Source: Lysinibacillus fusiformis (GTDB lineage: Bacteria > Bacillota > Bacilli > Bacillales_A > Planococcaceae). From it: a stretch of DNA of 64,000 bases. The notes beneath the pieces are model-generated. The model had not been told where the DNA came from. It did no database searches and saw only the letters and a program-made list of their open reading frames with translations. The stretch is taken from positions 1-64,000 of the forward strand of contig NZ_PDFK01000001.1 of assembly GCF_002845985.1 (NCBI RefSeq), in the 5' to 3' direction. Position 1 is the first letter of the stretch. The number at the start of each line of letters is the position of its first letter. A program made the position numbers and the translations under genes. Positions 34,624 to 43,504 of this stretch are shown here, one piece after another.

Positions 34624-34649
34624 ACGTCATCACCTCACTTTTTAATCAA

Positions 34650-35903
34650 TTAAGATTTTTGATCTGTTAAATATTCGCCTTCTTTAATAATGCCTGCCTT
34701 GCGATCCTCAATTTCCAGCCTTAATGCAGTTGGTACAGAAAGCTTATAAGCAAAAATAATCGCAATAACACCGGCTAAAAACTTCCCAGCGATTACAGGT
34801 AAAATAATGGTTGGCTGGAAGTTAGCTGTGAATGATAAGTGATCGCCTAATAAAAAGGCCGAACATACACCAAACGCGATGTTAATTACTTTATCCTTCG
34901 GTGGCATATGGCGAATCAGTGTAAACATCGCCAAAATATTAGCAATTGTTGCTAAAATCCCCGCACTTCCTACAGATGATAAACCTAATTTTTTACCAGC
35001 CGCTTCAAGTGGTTTGGAAGCATATTTTCGAATTAAATACACCATTGGGAACGCACCCGCTAGCATAATTCCAATATAACCAGCTGTTTCTAATGCCCGG
35101 AATTGGTCGATTTCATCAGCCATGATTGGATCGAAGCCCCACGCACCAAATATCTTTGTAAAAATACCTGTGAAAATCTCTACAATCGAGAACACTAACA
35201 CTAATTTAATCCCCGCATCCATCACGCGTCCGAATATCATGAAGCCTGCAATCATACCGTTCGGAATAAGCTTTAAGCCTAGTGCGATTAAAATAACGAA
35301 AATGAATAACGGTAGTAAATTAATTAATATTTGTAAAACAGAAATGGCAAATACATATGTAGGTGCCTCTGTTGTACTAATAACTTCACGCACTTCTGTG
35401 TTAAATAGCACGATCATGATCGACGAAATAAATGCACCAATCGGAATTGTTAATACGCCAGCCATAATACCTAGCGCCATATATTTATGATCACGCTTAT
35501 CTAACATCGCAAGACCCATTGGAATTGAGAATACAATGGTAGCACCTGACATAAAGCCAACAACAAGAGCCATTACCCATCCCTCATAAGACTCCTTTAA
35601 CGCATTGGCTAATTGGTAACCACCCATGTCCGAGGCTAAAATCGTCGTCGCTGCAATCGCAGGATCTGCACCAATTAACTCAAAAATCGGACTAATAAAA
35701 TGACTAATAAACCATGTTAAGTAAGGTATAGCTGCCATGATCCCTGCTGCTGGAACAAAAATATGCCCAACGGTATGAATCCCATTCATAAATTCTTTCC
35801 CAATCCCATACTCAGCATCTCGGATAGCCCCGATTGCCCCTAAAACAGCACAAATCATAATAATATAAACGATAATCGTTCCTATCATTGCCATCTTACT
35901 CAT
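34650..35903 (-). CDS. eutH: Ethanolamine permease/facilitator EutH
   Basis: 417 residues with about 11-12 membrane helices, unique to the EutH family: FMNGIHTVGHIFVPAAGIMA, ASDMGGYQLA, FMSGATIVFSIPMGLAML and LLGDHLSFTANFQP. It carries ethanolamine across the cytoplasmic membrane. The frame is open to 35981, but that region holds the terminator and antiterminator. The real start is ATG 35903 (GGGGTG touches it) or ATG 35894 (GGGGTG 9 bases away). It is the first gene after the regulated terminator, so its expression marks the ethanolamine-induced part of the operon. Confidence 0.93.
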   Translation of the reverse strand: MSKMAMIGTIIVYIIMICAVLGAIGAIRDAEYGIGKEFMNGIHTVGHIFVPAAGIMAAIPYLTWFISHFISPIFELIGADPAIAATTILASDMGGYQLANALKESYEGWVMALVVGFMSGATIVFSIPMGLAMLDKRDHKYMALGIMAGVLTIPIGAFISSIMIVLFNTEVREVISTTEAPTYVFAISVLQILINLLPLFIFVILIALGLKLIPNGMIAGFMIFGRVMDAGIKLVLVFSIVEIFTGIFTKIFGAWGFDPIMADEIDQFRALETAGYIGIMLAGAFPMVYLIRKYASKPLEAAGKKLGLSSVGSAGILATIANILAMFTLIRHMPPKDKVINIAFGVCSAFLLGDHLSFTANFQPTIILPVIAGKFLAGVIAIIFAYKLSVPTALRLEIEDRKAGIIKEGEYLTDQKS

Positions 35904-35931
35904 CACCCCTTTTTCATTATTAAATTTATAT

Positions 35932-35980
35932 AAAAAAAGGCACTTTAAAGAAAAAATCTCTTTAAAGCGCCTTTGCTTCA
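35932..35980 (-). promoter_or_regulatory. EutV-type antiterminator hairpin overlapping an intrinsic terminator
   Basis: On the minus strand UGAAGC-AAAGGC-GCUUUA (35980-35963) is a 6-bp hairpin with a six-base loop having A at position 1 and G at position 4, the recognition rule for ANTAR proteins such as EutV. The stem shares bases with a strong terminator: AAAGGCGCTTTAAAGA pairs with TCTTTAAAGTGCCTTT, followed by seven Ts (35974-35932). The two cannot form together. It starts in the eutV stop codon, so EutV would control read-through into eutH and beyond. A matching upstream P1 hairpin was not found. Confidence 0.7.
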
Positions 35981-36556
35981 ACTATTGACTTGTAAGGTGT
36001 TTATAATTTGCTGTGCAATGTGTACCATTTCCTGTTGTGTTTGCATGCTTTCATTGCGAATCTTACGGTAAGCCTCGTCCTCACTAATGTTTTCAGCCTG
36101 CATGAGCAAACCCTTTGCTCGTTCAATGATTTTTCGTTTTTCCAATTGTGTTTGCTTATGTAAGATCTCGCCATTGAGTCGGTTAAATTTATCAATTTGA
36201 TGAAAAGCAACCTCTAACACAGGCAACACATTTTTCTCAGAAAACGGTTTCATGACATAGCCTAATATATTGTCTTGCTTCATGTATAGCAACAATTCTT
36301 TTTCACTGTATGCCGAGATGAAAAGAACGGGTATACCAAGCTGTTGTTCAATAATTTTACTTGCCTTCAACCCATCAAGTTTAGGCATTTTAATGTCCAT
36401 TAAGATTAATTGCGGTTTATGTAAAAAGGCTAATTCAATGGCTGTTTCCCCATTACTCGCCTGTGCTACTACTTCGTAGCCATTGTCTTCTAACATAAAC
36501 TTCAAATCAATCGCAATCAGTGATTCATCTTCGACAATCATAACTTTCCTAGTCAT
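35978..36556 (-). CDS. eutV: ANTAR response regulator EutV
   Basis: 192 residues. Receiver domain 1-120 with acidic pair in VEDE, phospho-acceptor Asp54 in LILMDIKMP and Lys in YVMKPFSEK; then a coiled linker and an ANTAR domain (about 132-190; RKIIERAKGLLMQ, ISEDEAYRKIRNESM). Phosphorylated EutV binds paired hairpins in mRNA and blocks terminators. It overlaps eutW by 8 bases, and its stop codon begins the antiterminator that controls eutH. Confidence 0.93.
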   Translation of the reverse strand: MTRKVMIVEDESLIAIDLKFMLEDNGYEVVAQASNGETAIELAFLHKPQLILMDIKMPKLDGLKASKIIEQQLGIPVLFISAYSEKELLLYMKQDNILGYVMKPFSEKNVLPVLEVAFHQIDKFNRLNGEILHKQTQLEKRKIIERAKGLLMQAENISEDEAYRKIRNESMQTQQEMVHIAQQIINTLQVNS

Positions 36557-38009
36557 TTACGATAAATACCTCCTCACTTACAGGAAACTGAATTTGAGTA
36601 TGTGTACCTTCTTCACTAGGGATAATTGAAAATGAGCCAGCTAAATCATACTCTACAAGCCTTGTGATAATCTCCATCCCAAAAGATGCCTTCACCTCTT
36701 GCATTCCAACGCCGTTGTCAGAAATATGGAGTGAAATAGTAGACTCTTCCTGAATGAATTGAATATCAATGGTTCCTTCATCACGACCGATAAAAGCATA
36801 CTTTAATGCATTTTGCAGGAGCTCGCAAATAATGAGTGCGAGAGATACCGCTTTTTTTGAATGACAGAATAGCTGCAAATTATCATGTTGAAAGGCTAGT
36901 TGAATAGTTGCTGTATTGGACGTATCAATCATTTTATGACCAATTTTTTTAGCTAACGCGATAACATCTACTTTTTCTTCAGCGTTATCTTCATTTTCTA
37001 AAATAAGCTCATAAACAGATGAAATACTATATATTCGATTTAATGCCTCTTGAAAAGCACTTGCATTCGCAGCAGACCGATCATTGCGCATTTGCAGGCG
37101 TAATAAGCTTGTCACTGTCTGAAGATTATTTTTCACGCGGTGGTGAATTTCTCGTATCGCAAAGGTTTTCATCATTAACTCATTTTCTTTCAGCTTAAGC
37201 TCTGTTAGATCATGAATAATGAGTAGAGTGACCTTCTCGTTTTGACTGCGAATCGGAATTTTCTTTACAATAAAGGATTTACGATCAATTGTAATTTCTA
37301 AGAAAAAGACATCATCGCCTTTATCATAGACTTCTTGTAAAAAAGGTAAAATTTTATCCAATGCAACATTGTCAAAGTTCTCTAATCCCGATAGCTCAGA
37401 AATAAAATGATAGCCAGCAGGATTGCTATAAATCACTTTATTTTCATGATTGGTGAGAATTATGGACTCTACAAGTAAATCAGAAACTACGGGTATCGGT
37501 TGCGGATTCGGTTCTACAATATGCTCAATTAAAGCAAAAGGCATATTTTGAAAATCATCTTTCGGTGTCGTTTGCATCTTCACCATTTTTTCCTGAATCA
37601 ACACAGCAATCACTTGCTGTTGCTCATTAAAAATAGGCATCACATTTTGCTCTACCGTAATCCCTTCCTGCGTAATCGCTCTGGAAATAGAAGATTTTTC
37701 TTGATGTTTGAATGCAGCAAATACAGCTGGTTCAAAACTTTCAAATACGAATTTTCCGATAACTGATTTTTCATATAAACCAATTTCCTTTTTCGGGAAT
37801 GCCTCTGCCACAACAATTGCATGCGGTAAATTTTCCAGCAGGCAATCTATGAACATATAACAATCAGTCAACTCAGCATAATACGTTAGCGTAGCTTCAA
37901 TTTCTATTAACTTGTCAATATCCGTTGCCGATAGATTTGTATATTTTCTACACAATGATTGAATGTTCGACAGGTTTAAGCCCCCTATCAAGGAATAGTC
38001 AGCAAGCAA
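36549..38009 (-). CDS. eutW: Ethanolamine-sensing histidine kinase EutW
   Basis: About 486 residues, soluble. The N-terminal half (to about 140) is the sensor domain of this kinase group; a PAS-like segment covers about 175-270; the HisKA_2 helix has the phospho-acceptor in REIHHRVKNNLQ (near residue 288); the ATPase has ELLQNALKYAF and DNGVGM. EutW phosphorylates EutV when ethanolamine is present. The start is uncertain: the frame opens with TTG 38009, while AGGGGG at 37980-37985 precedes only CTG and TTA codons. A 9-bp hairpin straddles the first codon. Confidence 0.88.
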   Translation of the reverse strand: MLADYSLIGGLNLSNIQSLCRKYTNLSATDIDKLIEIEATLTYYAELTDCYMFIDCLLENLPHAIVVAEAFPKKEIGLYEKSVIGKFVFESFEPAVFAAFKHQEKSSISRAITQEGITVEQNVMPIFNEQQQVIAVLIQEKMVKMQTTPKDDFQNMPFALIEHIVEPNPQPIPVVSDLLVESIILTNHENKVIYSNPAGYHFISELSGLENFDNVALDKILPFLQEVYDKGDDVFFLEITIDRKSFIVKKIPIRSQNEKVTLLIIHDLTELKLKENELMMKTFAIREIHHRVKNNLQTVTSLLRLQMRNDRSAANASAFQEALNRIYSISSVYELILENEDNAEEKVDVIALAKKIGHKMIDTSNTATIQLAFQHDNLQLFCHSKKAVSLALIICELLQNALKYAFIGRDEGTIDIQFIQEESTISLHISDNGVGMQEVKASFGMEIITRLVEYDLAGSFSIIPSEEGTHTQIQFPVSEEVFIVND

Positions 38010-38020
38010 TTTGACTATTC
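37993..38020 (-). promoter_or_regulatory. Leader hairpin at the eutW start
   Basis: Perfect 9-bp arms GAATAGTCA / TGACTATTC with a ten-base loop that contains the TTG start candidate of eutW. No T-run follows, so it is not a terminator. It may limit eutW translation. Confidence 0.5.
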
Positions 38021-38113
38021 TTAAAAATTCTTGTCATTATTATAAACCTTTTGTGAAATTATTTTCAATACAAAAAATATTTTCTTTCACCAAATTTCGT
38101 TGCATTACAAAGA

Positions 38114-38142
38114 ACTATATAGCTTAAAAGAGAAATATTCAA
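38114..38142 (-). promoter_or_regulatory. SigA-type promoter of the eut operon
   Basis: On the minus strand TTGAAT (38142-38137), 17 bases, then TATAGT (38119-38114): four and five of six consensus bases with optimal spacing. It lies about 105 bases upstream of eutW and is the only good promoter seen before the operon. Confidence 0.65.
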
Positions 38143-38196
38143 CAGTTTTTTAAACCACCACATTATATCCATACCCATAATGTTATTTTAATATAT

Positions 38197-38232
38197 TAAA
38201 AAAGCGAGCTTACCTTTATGGCAAACTCGCTT
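38197..38232 (-). terminator. Terminator of the ypvA gene
   Basis: Stem AAGCGAG / CTCGCTT (38202-38208, 38226-38232) with imperfect inner pairs, followed on the minus strand by TTTTTTAATA. It starts just after the ypvA stop. Confidence 0.75.
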
Positions 38233-38236
38233 CTTT

Positions 38237-40144
38237 CTATTTTATTTCTGGTACAACCGCTACTATATTTTCAAAGGCTGCACGTTGTTTTTGTTCTTCT
38301 TCATTTAATAAAATATGAATATCTCCATGGTCATTAGATGTACGGATTAAGCGACCCATCCCTTGCTGCAAGCGTAGTTGCATGAAAGGTAGTTCCACTT
38401 CTTCAAATGGATTTTCAGCAAACGTACGTTTCGCATCAAATAATGGATCCTGTGGAGGAAATGGTAAATCATAAATAATCACACGTGTTAAGGCTTCCTC
38501 AGGTAAATCTAAGCCTTCCCATAAATGATAGGAGCATAATGTTTTAATAGTCCCCTGCTGGAAATCTCGAACAATGGCGGATAGCTCTCGATCTCCTTCA
38601 AATGCTACATACATACGCTCCATAATCGGCAATTCTGCCTTAAAGTTTAGCATGGCTTGCTTTGATTTAAATAAAATCAATGTTTGCTCGCCATCACGCA
38701 GCAATTGCTGAACACGCGCTGTTTTGTCACGTTGTGTAAGCTCATGTAAATAAATTTTCATCACTTCTTCATAGTCGAATGGAGAAGGCACAGAAAATGA
38801 TTGGTAATCGCGAATACCTAAACTGTAGGCAATGTAAGAAAAGTCTTTATTGACCGATAATGTGGCAGAAGAAAAGACGATTGGAAGCTTTTTAGAGAAT
38901 AATTTTTCTGCTAAAACTTCTGTGATTAAACGAGGCATAATGACAAGCGTTTCCTCGCCATCTGTTTCCTCTAACCAATCCACCGCATCTCCCTGTGCTA
39001 TGAAAATACGTAAGGAAGCCTCATATTGTTCTAAGTATTCTTCCGCCATATTTAACTCATATTCAGGAATCATATACATTTCTGATTCAAAGACGAATTC
39101 TTCCATCAAAACTTCCACATCATTTATTAGCTGCTTCCCATAATCAAGTAATGCTTTCGATTTGTTTATACGTTTACGATCCTCATTTGAAGCAACGATA
39201 TCATCACGAAGCTGATCAAAAAATAGCTCATGATCATCCTGTAATTTTTCCATCGCATACAGTGTACGCTCGCGTACGCCATCTACCATCAATCGCTCTA
39301 ATAATTGTACGATGGTAGTTGCCTGAACTTTATATGTCATTGCCTTTTGCGCAGCATATTCCAATAAATGCCCTTCATCTAACACAATCATCGATACCTC
39401 TGGCAGTAAAGCAAGCTGACCTTCACGCTCACGAGATTCCTTTGTAGCCAAATGCTCCATTAAAAAATCCTGAGAACAAATGACAAGATCTGTTGATTTA
39501 CGATAATGGGAGCGATGCAACGTTTGCCCACAGCGATTACGCAGCTCACAAACAGAACATTGCATAATGGCATTGTAATTCACTTTTTGCCAATCCTCAT
39601 CACTAACCGTTGGATAGTCACTACGTTCTCCATATGGCTGTAAAGCAATCATAGAGCCTTGTGCATAGACACCATCAGGGATGGAAAAGGCAATATCATC
39701 AATCCATTCATCAGTCTCCACTTTTTCTGCTTCCTCAAAGCGTTTTAAGCATAAATATTGGTCTCTCGATTTTGCAAGACGAACATCTATATCGAGCCCT
39801 AACGTTTTTTGGAGTTTATAAATATCGCCCCCCTCTTTCACGAGTTGGTCGATTAATGTTTCATCTGCACAAGCAATTAGCGCAGGCTTCCCTGTGTAGC
39901 GTGCATAAGAGATGGCTGGTAATAAATAAGCGATTGTTTTCCCAGTTCCTACGCCTGCCTCTGCAAAGAGGATATTTTTTTCTTTCAGTGCTTGCTCTAT
40001 TTGATAAGCCATAAAAATTTGCTCATCACGGCATTCAAAGCCTTTTTCAGGTAATTCATCATAAAGGACATCGCCCATCCAATCACCTAATGATTCAAAA
40101 AATGAACGGTCCTTTGATAATGCAAATGGTAAAGATTTACGCAA
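38237..40144 (-). CDS. ypvA: DinG/YpvA-family ATP-dependent DNA helicase
   Basis: 635 residues, XPD-like superfamily 2 helicase. Walker A is AGVGTGKTIAYLLPA, Walker B LDEGH, and the last motif is QGMGRLIRT. Four cysteines, one before and three within QCSVCELRNRCGQ (near residues 110-205), are the ligands of an iron-sulfur cluster. The length matches B. subtilis YpvA, and the neighbour ypsC agrees. It unwinds DNA 5' to 3', likely in repair. TTG 40144 is the start; AGGGGG lies 8 bases before it. Confidence 0.85.
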   Translation of the reverse strand: MRKSLPFALSKDRSFFESLGDWMGDVLYDELPEKGFECRDEQIFMAYQIEQALKEKNILFAEAGVGTGKTIAYLLPAISYARYTGKPALIACADETLIDQLVKEGGDIYKLQKTLGLDIDVRLAKSRDQYLCLKRFEEAEKVETDEWIDDIAFSIPDGVYAQGSMIALQPYGERSDYPTVSDEDWQKVNYNAIMQCSVCELRNRCGQTLHRSHYRKSTDLVICSQDFLMEHLATKESREREGQLALLPEVSMIVLDEGHLLEYAAQKAMTYKVQATTIVQLLERLMVDGVRERTLYAMEKLQDDHELFFDQLRDDIVASNEDRKRINKSKALLDYGKQLINDVEVLMEEFVFESEMYMIPEYELNMAEEYLEQYEASLRIFIAQGDAVDWLEETDGEETLVIMPRLITEVLAEKLFSKKLPIVFSSATLSVNKDFSYIAYSLGIRDYQSFSVPSPFDYEEVMKIYLHELTQRDKTARVQQLLRDGEQTLILFKSKQAMLNFKAELPIMERMYVAFEGDRELSAIVRDFQQGTIKTLCSYHLWEGLDLPEEALTRVIIYDLPFPPQDPLFDAKRTFAENPFEEVELPFMQLRLQQGMGRLIRTSNDHGDIHILLNEEEQKQRAAFENIVAVVPEIK

Positions 40145-40229
40145 TTGATGTTCCCCCTCTAACTATCTGATGCTATTATACGCGACGAAACGGAAGATAA
40201 GAAAAGATCTTATCTTCCGTTACTATTCG

Positions 40230-41366
40230 TTAATCTCTTTTAGACTTTTGACCCCAGAACTGATAATAATTTGTTTCAATAAAACCATTAAATAATTTTC
40301 GTTTCTTCGTCGCTTGGCGTCCATATAATTCTTCAAAATTTTTCATGGAGGATAGCATATACACAGACCAAGATGGATAGTTTTTCATGACTTTCCCGAC
40401 ATCACGGATTACCTGCTCCACGACTTCTACATCACCAATACGTTCTCCATATGGTGGGTTCCCAATCATGACACCATCCGTTAACTGTGTTGTAAAATCG
40501 CGTGCTTGCATTTGCTTAAACGTGATTAACTCACCAAAGCCCGCTTCTATTGCGTTTTCTTGTGCAATGCTGACCATACGATGGTCAATATCAGAACCAA
40601 TAATTTCTAATGGCTGATCATAATTGGCTAAACTTTCCGCTTCATCACGGACTTGATCCCAGATGGCCGCTTTCATCCAAGGCCAATCCTCAGAAATAAA
40701 TTCACGGTTATACCCTGGTGCAATATTTTGTCCAAACATTGCCGCTTCAAGTGTAATAGTACCAGAGCCACAGAATGGGTCAACGAACGGACGATTTGGA
40801 TTCCACTTCGAAATTTGCACAAGTGCCGCCGCTAACGTTTCCTTTAACGGTGCCTCCCCTTGTGCCTGACGATAGCCACGCTTATGTAAGCCTGCGCCAG
40901 ATGTATCAATAGTCAGTGTCGCCACATCTTTTAAAATCGAAACCTCAATTTTGTAAGTCGCACCCGATTCATCTAAAAAGCCAAGTCGTTTATAATGCTG
41001 TTTCATTCGTTCAACGATTGCTTTTTTGGTAATTGCTTGGCAATCTGGTACACTAAATAATTTCGATTTTACAGATTTCCCTGAAACCGGAAAAGCCGCA
41101 TCCACAGGTAAATACTTTTCCCATGGTAATGCTTTGACACTTTCGAATAATTGCTCAAAAGATTTTGCTGGGAATTGTCCAACGACTATCTTGACACGAT
41201 CCGCTACACGCAACCATAAATTGGTGCGTGCGATAGCCGTTTCATCGCCCTCAAAATATACTTTGCCATTTTCAACAGTTGTTTCATAGCCAAGAGCTTT
41301 TACTTCTTGGGCCACAATAGACTCTAAGCCCATTGCTGACGTAGCTACTAATTGATAGTTTGCCAT
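40230..41366 (-). CDS. ypsC: THUMP-domain rRNA methyltransferase (RlmL/YpsC type)
   Basis: 378 residues. THUMP domain about 45-155 (VADRVKIVVGQF), then a class I SAM fold with FVDPFCGSGTITLEAAM, IGSDIDHRMVSIA and the catalytic GNPPYGERIG. The NPPY motif marks N-methylation of a base amino group; the E. coli homologue makes m2G2445 in 23S rRNA. GGAAGG precedes ATG. It follows the PAS-GGDEF-EAL gene by 3 bases and is likely co-transcribed with it. Confidence 0.9.
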   Translation of the reverse strand: MANYQLVATSAMGLESIVAQEVKALGYETTVENGKVYFEGDETAIARTNLWLRVADRVKIVVGQFPAKSFEQLFESVKALPWEKYLPVDAAFPVSGKSVKSKLFSVPDCQAITKKAIVERMKQHYKRLGFLDESGATYKIEVSILKDVATLTIDTSGAGLHKRGYRQAQGEAPLKETLAAALVQISKWNPNRPFVDPFCGSGTITLEAAMFGQNIAPGYNREFISEDWPWMKAAIWDQVRDEAESLANYDQPLEIIGSDIDHRMVSIAQENAIEAGFGELITFKQMQARDFTTQLTDGVMIGNPPYGERIGDVEVVEQVIRDVGKVMKNYPSWSVYMLSSMKNFEELYGRQATKKRKLFNGFIETNYYQFWGQKSKRD

Positions 41367-41369
41367 AAC

Positions 41370-43115
41370 TTATTTCCTTCCTTGATGCTCAATTTCCCAA
41401 AACTCCATAAACTCAATGAGATCGTTTAATGGTAATGGTTTGCTGTAATAATAGCCCTGGATAATATCACAGTTCATTTTACGTAGTATATCCACTTGTT
41501 GTGCCTGTTCTACACCCTCAGCAACAACTTTCATTTTTAGGCGATGGGACATTTGAATAATCGCATCTACAACTGCCTGTTTTTCATCGAGTGAGCCAAT
41601 ATGCTGAATAAAGCTTCGATCAATTTTTAAACAATCTAATGGAAAGCGAACTAAATAGCTTAGGGATGAATAGCCTGTCCCAAAATCGTCGATTGAGATT
41701 TTAAAGCCTAATTGTTTCAAACGAACCAATTTACTAACCGTCTCGTTCGCACTGTTCATCACCGTTCGCTCCGTCACTTCTATTTCAAAATTATTAGCTG
41801 GCATATTATAGCGCTCTAATATGGCTTGTATCGATTCTAAAAAATTCTGCTGTTTAAAGTGTATACTCGATATATTAATGGCAACAGGTATTTTCCAACC
41901 CTGTTGCTGCATTTGAATAACTGCCTCACATGCTTTTTCAATAATAAGCTCACTTAACGGAATGATTAAACCCGTATCCTCCGCATAGGAAATAAACTCC
42001 GCAGGTGACACAAAGCCTAACCTCTCGCTATTCCAGCGAGCCAGTGCCTCTAAGCCTTGAATTTGCTCATCTTCCATCGAAATCTTCGGCTGAAAATGCA
42101 GCTCAAATTCACGGTTTTCTATAGCTTTTCTTAGCTCTGAATCTAGCAATAAAACGCGCTGTGCGTCTGTTTGTAGTTCATCAAAATAAAAGGAATAGCC
42201 GTTTAATTCATTCTTTTTGGAATAGGTCATTGCTCGATCTGCACAATTGATGAGTTGTTCTGTATTTTTACCATCTACTGGATAAACACTAATACCCACA
42301 CTTGTCGACATAAAAACTTCCTGACCGTTAATCATCATTGGTTGTTCGATACAACTAATAATTTGATCAGCAAATTTTGCAGCCTCTTTCACATTTTTCA
42401 CATTGGTTAAAGTAATGACGAATTCATCGCCACCATATCTAGCAATAATGTCTTTGTTTTTTAGTAGCTGTTTTAGACGATTTGCTACTTCTTTCAAAAT
42501 TAAATCTCCAACAGCATGGCCTAATGTATCATTAATTTGCTTAAATCGATCCAAATCTAAGAAATAGATCGCATGCTGCACTGAATGAGAAATAGCAGAA
42601 GTCGATTCTAAGAGATTATCCATTCTTTCAATATAGGCAAAACGATTGGATACATCTGTTAATGAATCCGTAAGCAAACGCTTTTCTAATTCGTTTTCTA
42701 CTATTTTTCTTTCAGACAAATCTGTGAAAATACCACAGTAATTTGTAACCTCACCCTCATCGTTGGTTACACAAACAATTGTTAACCATTCAGGATATAC
42801 GTCTCCAGTTTTACGACGATTCCATATCTCACCTTGCCAAATGCCTTCTTGTCGTATCTGTTCCCACATCTCTAAATAGAATGGCAACTCATGTACACCT
42901 GATTGTAATACGGCTGGCGTTTTTCCAACCACCTCATCACGTGTATAGCCTGTAACAAATTCAAAGGCAGGATTGACCATTACTATCTTTTTGAATTCAT
43001 CTGTAATCATGATACCTTCAGATACATTTTCGAAGATTTTAAGTATTAAGGTAGTCGGATATTTAGAAATTAGCTTTAGTTTATCCATACTTTCCCAATT
43101 GTTTACTCCGTTCAT
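41370..43115 (-). CDS. PAS-GGDEF-EAL cyclic-di-GMP enzyme
   Basis: 581 residues, soluble. A PAS domain (about 15-135; VNPAFEFVTGYTRDEVVGKT), a GGDEF domain with intact RYGGDEFVITL (near 228), and an EAL domain with GLEALARW (near 355), DDFGTGYSSLSYL and late VAEGVE. Both catalytic sites look complete, so it may make or break c-di-GMP, controlled by the PAS signal. The start is ATG 43115 with GGAG 7 bases upstream; a longer frame to 43160 lacks a site. There is no membrane segment, unlike many relatives. Confidence 0.88.
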   Translation of the reverse strand: MNGVNNWESMDKLKLISKYPTTLILKIFENVSEGIMITDEFKKIVMVNPAFEFVTGYTRDEVVGKTPAVLQSGVHELPFYLEMWEQIRQEGIWQGEIWNRRKTGDVYPEWLTIVCVTNDEGEVTNYCGIFTDLSERKIVENELEKRLLTDSLTDVSNRFAYIERMDNLLESTSAISHSVQHAIYFLDLDRFKQINDTLGHAVGDLILKEVANRLKQLLKNKDIIARYGGDEFVITLTNVKNVKEAAKFADQIISCIEQPMMINGQEVFMSTSVGISVYPVDGKNTEQLINCADRAMTYSKKNELNGYSFYFDELQTDAQRVLLLDSELRKAIENREFELHFQPKISMEDEQIQGLEALARWNSERLGFVSPAEFISYAEDTGLIIPLSELIIEKACEAVIQMQQQGWKIPVAINISSIHFKQQNFLESIQAILERYNMPANNFEIEVTERTVMNSANETVSKLVRLKQLGFKISIDDFGTGYSSLSYLVRFPLDCLKIDRSFIQHIGSLDEKQAVVDAIIQMSHRLKMKVVAEGVEQAQQVDILRKMNCDIIQGYYYSKPLPLNDLIEFMEFWEIEHQGRK

Positions 43116-43454
43116 GTTTCCGCTCCATCCTATCTCTCTATACTCCCCCTCAAAGGGCATTTATGTCAGGTTAACCGGTATGTAATCCATTCCGCCTCAG
43201 CTAATTGTGTCCAGATATTTTCGAACTTACATGTTCTGCAAATTACTAAAATCTGCGCCATTCGCCAGAGGCTTTATCTTGATCAACGGGTGTTTAGACA
43301 CCCGATAAAATATGCCATCAAGAGCAATACATCACGTGGATGCGATAGCCGTTTTCAGATGTTATGACTTAGAAGCGGTAGCGATATATTCGCCATTTTC
43401 AAACGTATCGCGCATACCAAGACTTGATTAACAAGGTTACTTTTTCCTCATGAA
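43116..43454 (-). other. Unassigned spacer between rnpB and the GGDEF-EAL gene
   Basis: 340 bases without a supported gene. On the minus strand they contain a hairpin GGGTG-TCTAAA-CACCC (about 43284-43299) and two related stretches that would read xENG(E)Y-I in different frames, near 43410 and 43350. It might be a decayed gene, a repeat or a structured leader. I do not recognise it as a c-di-GMP riboswitch. Confidence 0.35.
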
Positions 43455-43490
43455 CTCAAAATAAAAGCTCTCCACCGAATTGGAGAGCGT
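43455..43490 (-). terminator. Terminator of rnpB
   Basis: Stem GCTCTCC / GGAGAGC (43467-43473, 43482-43488) with an 8-base loop and TTTTATTTTG after it on the minus strand, 15 bases beyond the RNA 3' end. Confidence 0.85.
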
Positions 43491-43504
43491 TTGATATTTC
43501 GTAG

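Noticed and set aside
35903-35981. N-terminal extension of EutH
   Set aside because: The region is the terminator/antiterminator and the family start lies at 35903 or 35894.
38010-38200. Cobalamin riboswitch before the eut operon
   Set aside because: No B12-box-like sequence or long-range pairing was seen; the leader is only about 100 bases.
43116-43454. Cyclic-di-GMP riboswitch before the GGDEF-EAL gene
   Set aside because: The conserved GEMM core and tetraloop-receptor bases are absent.
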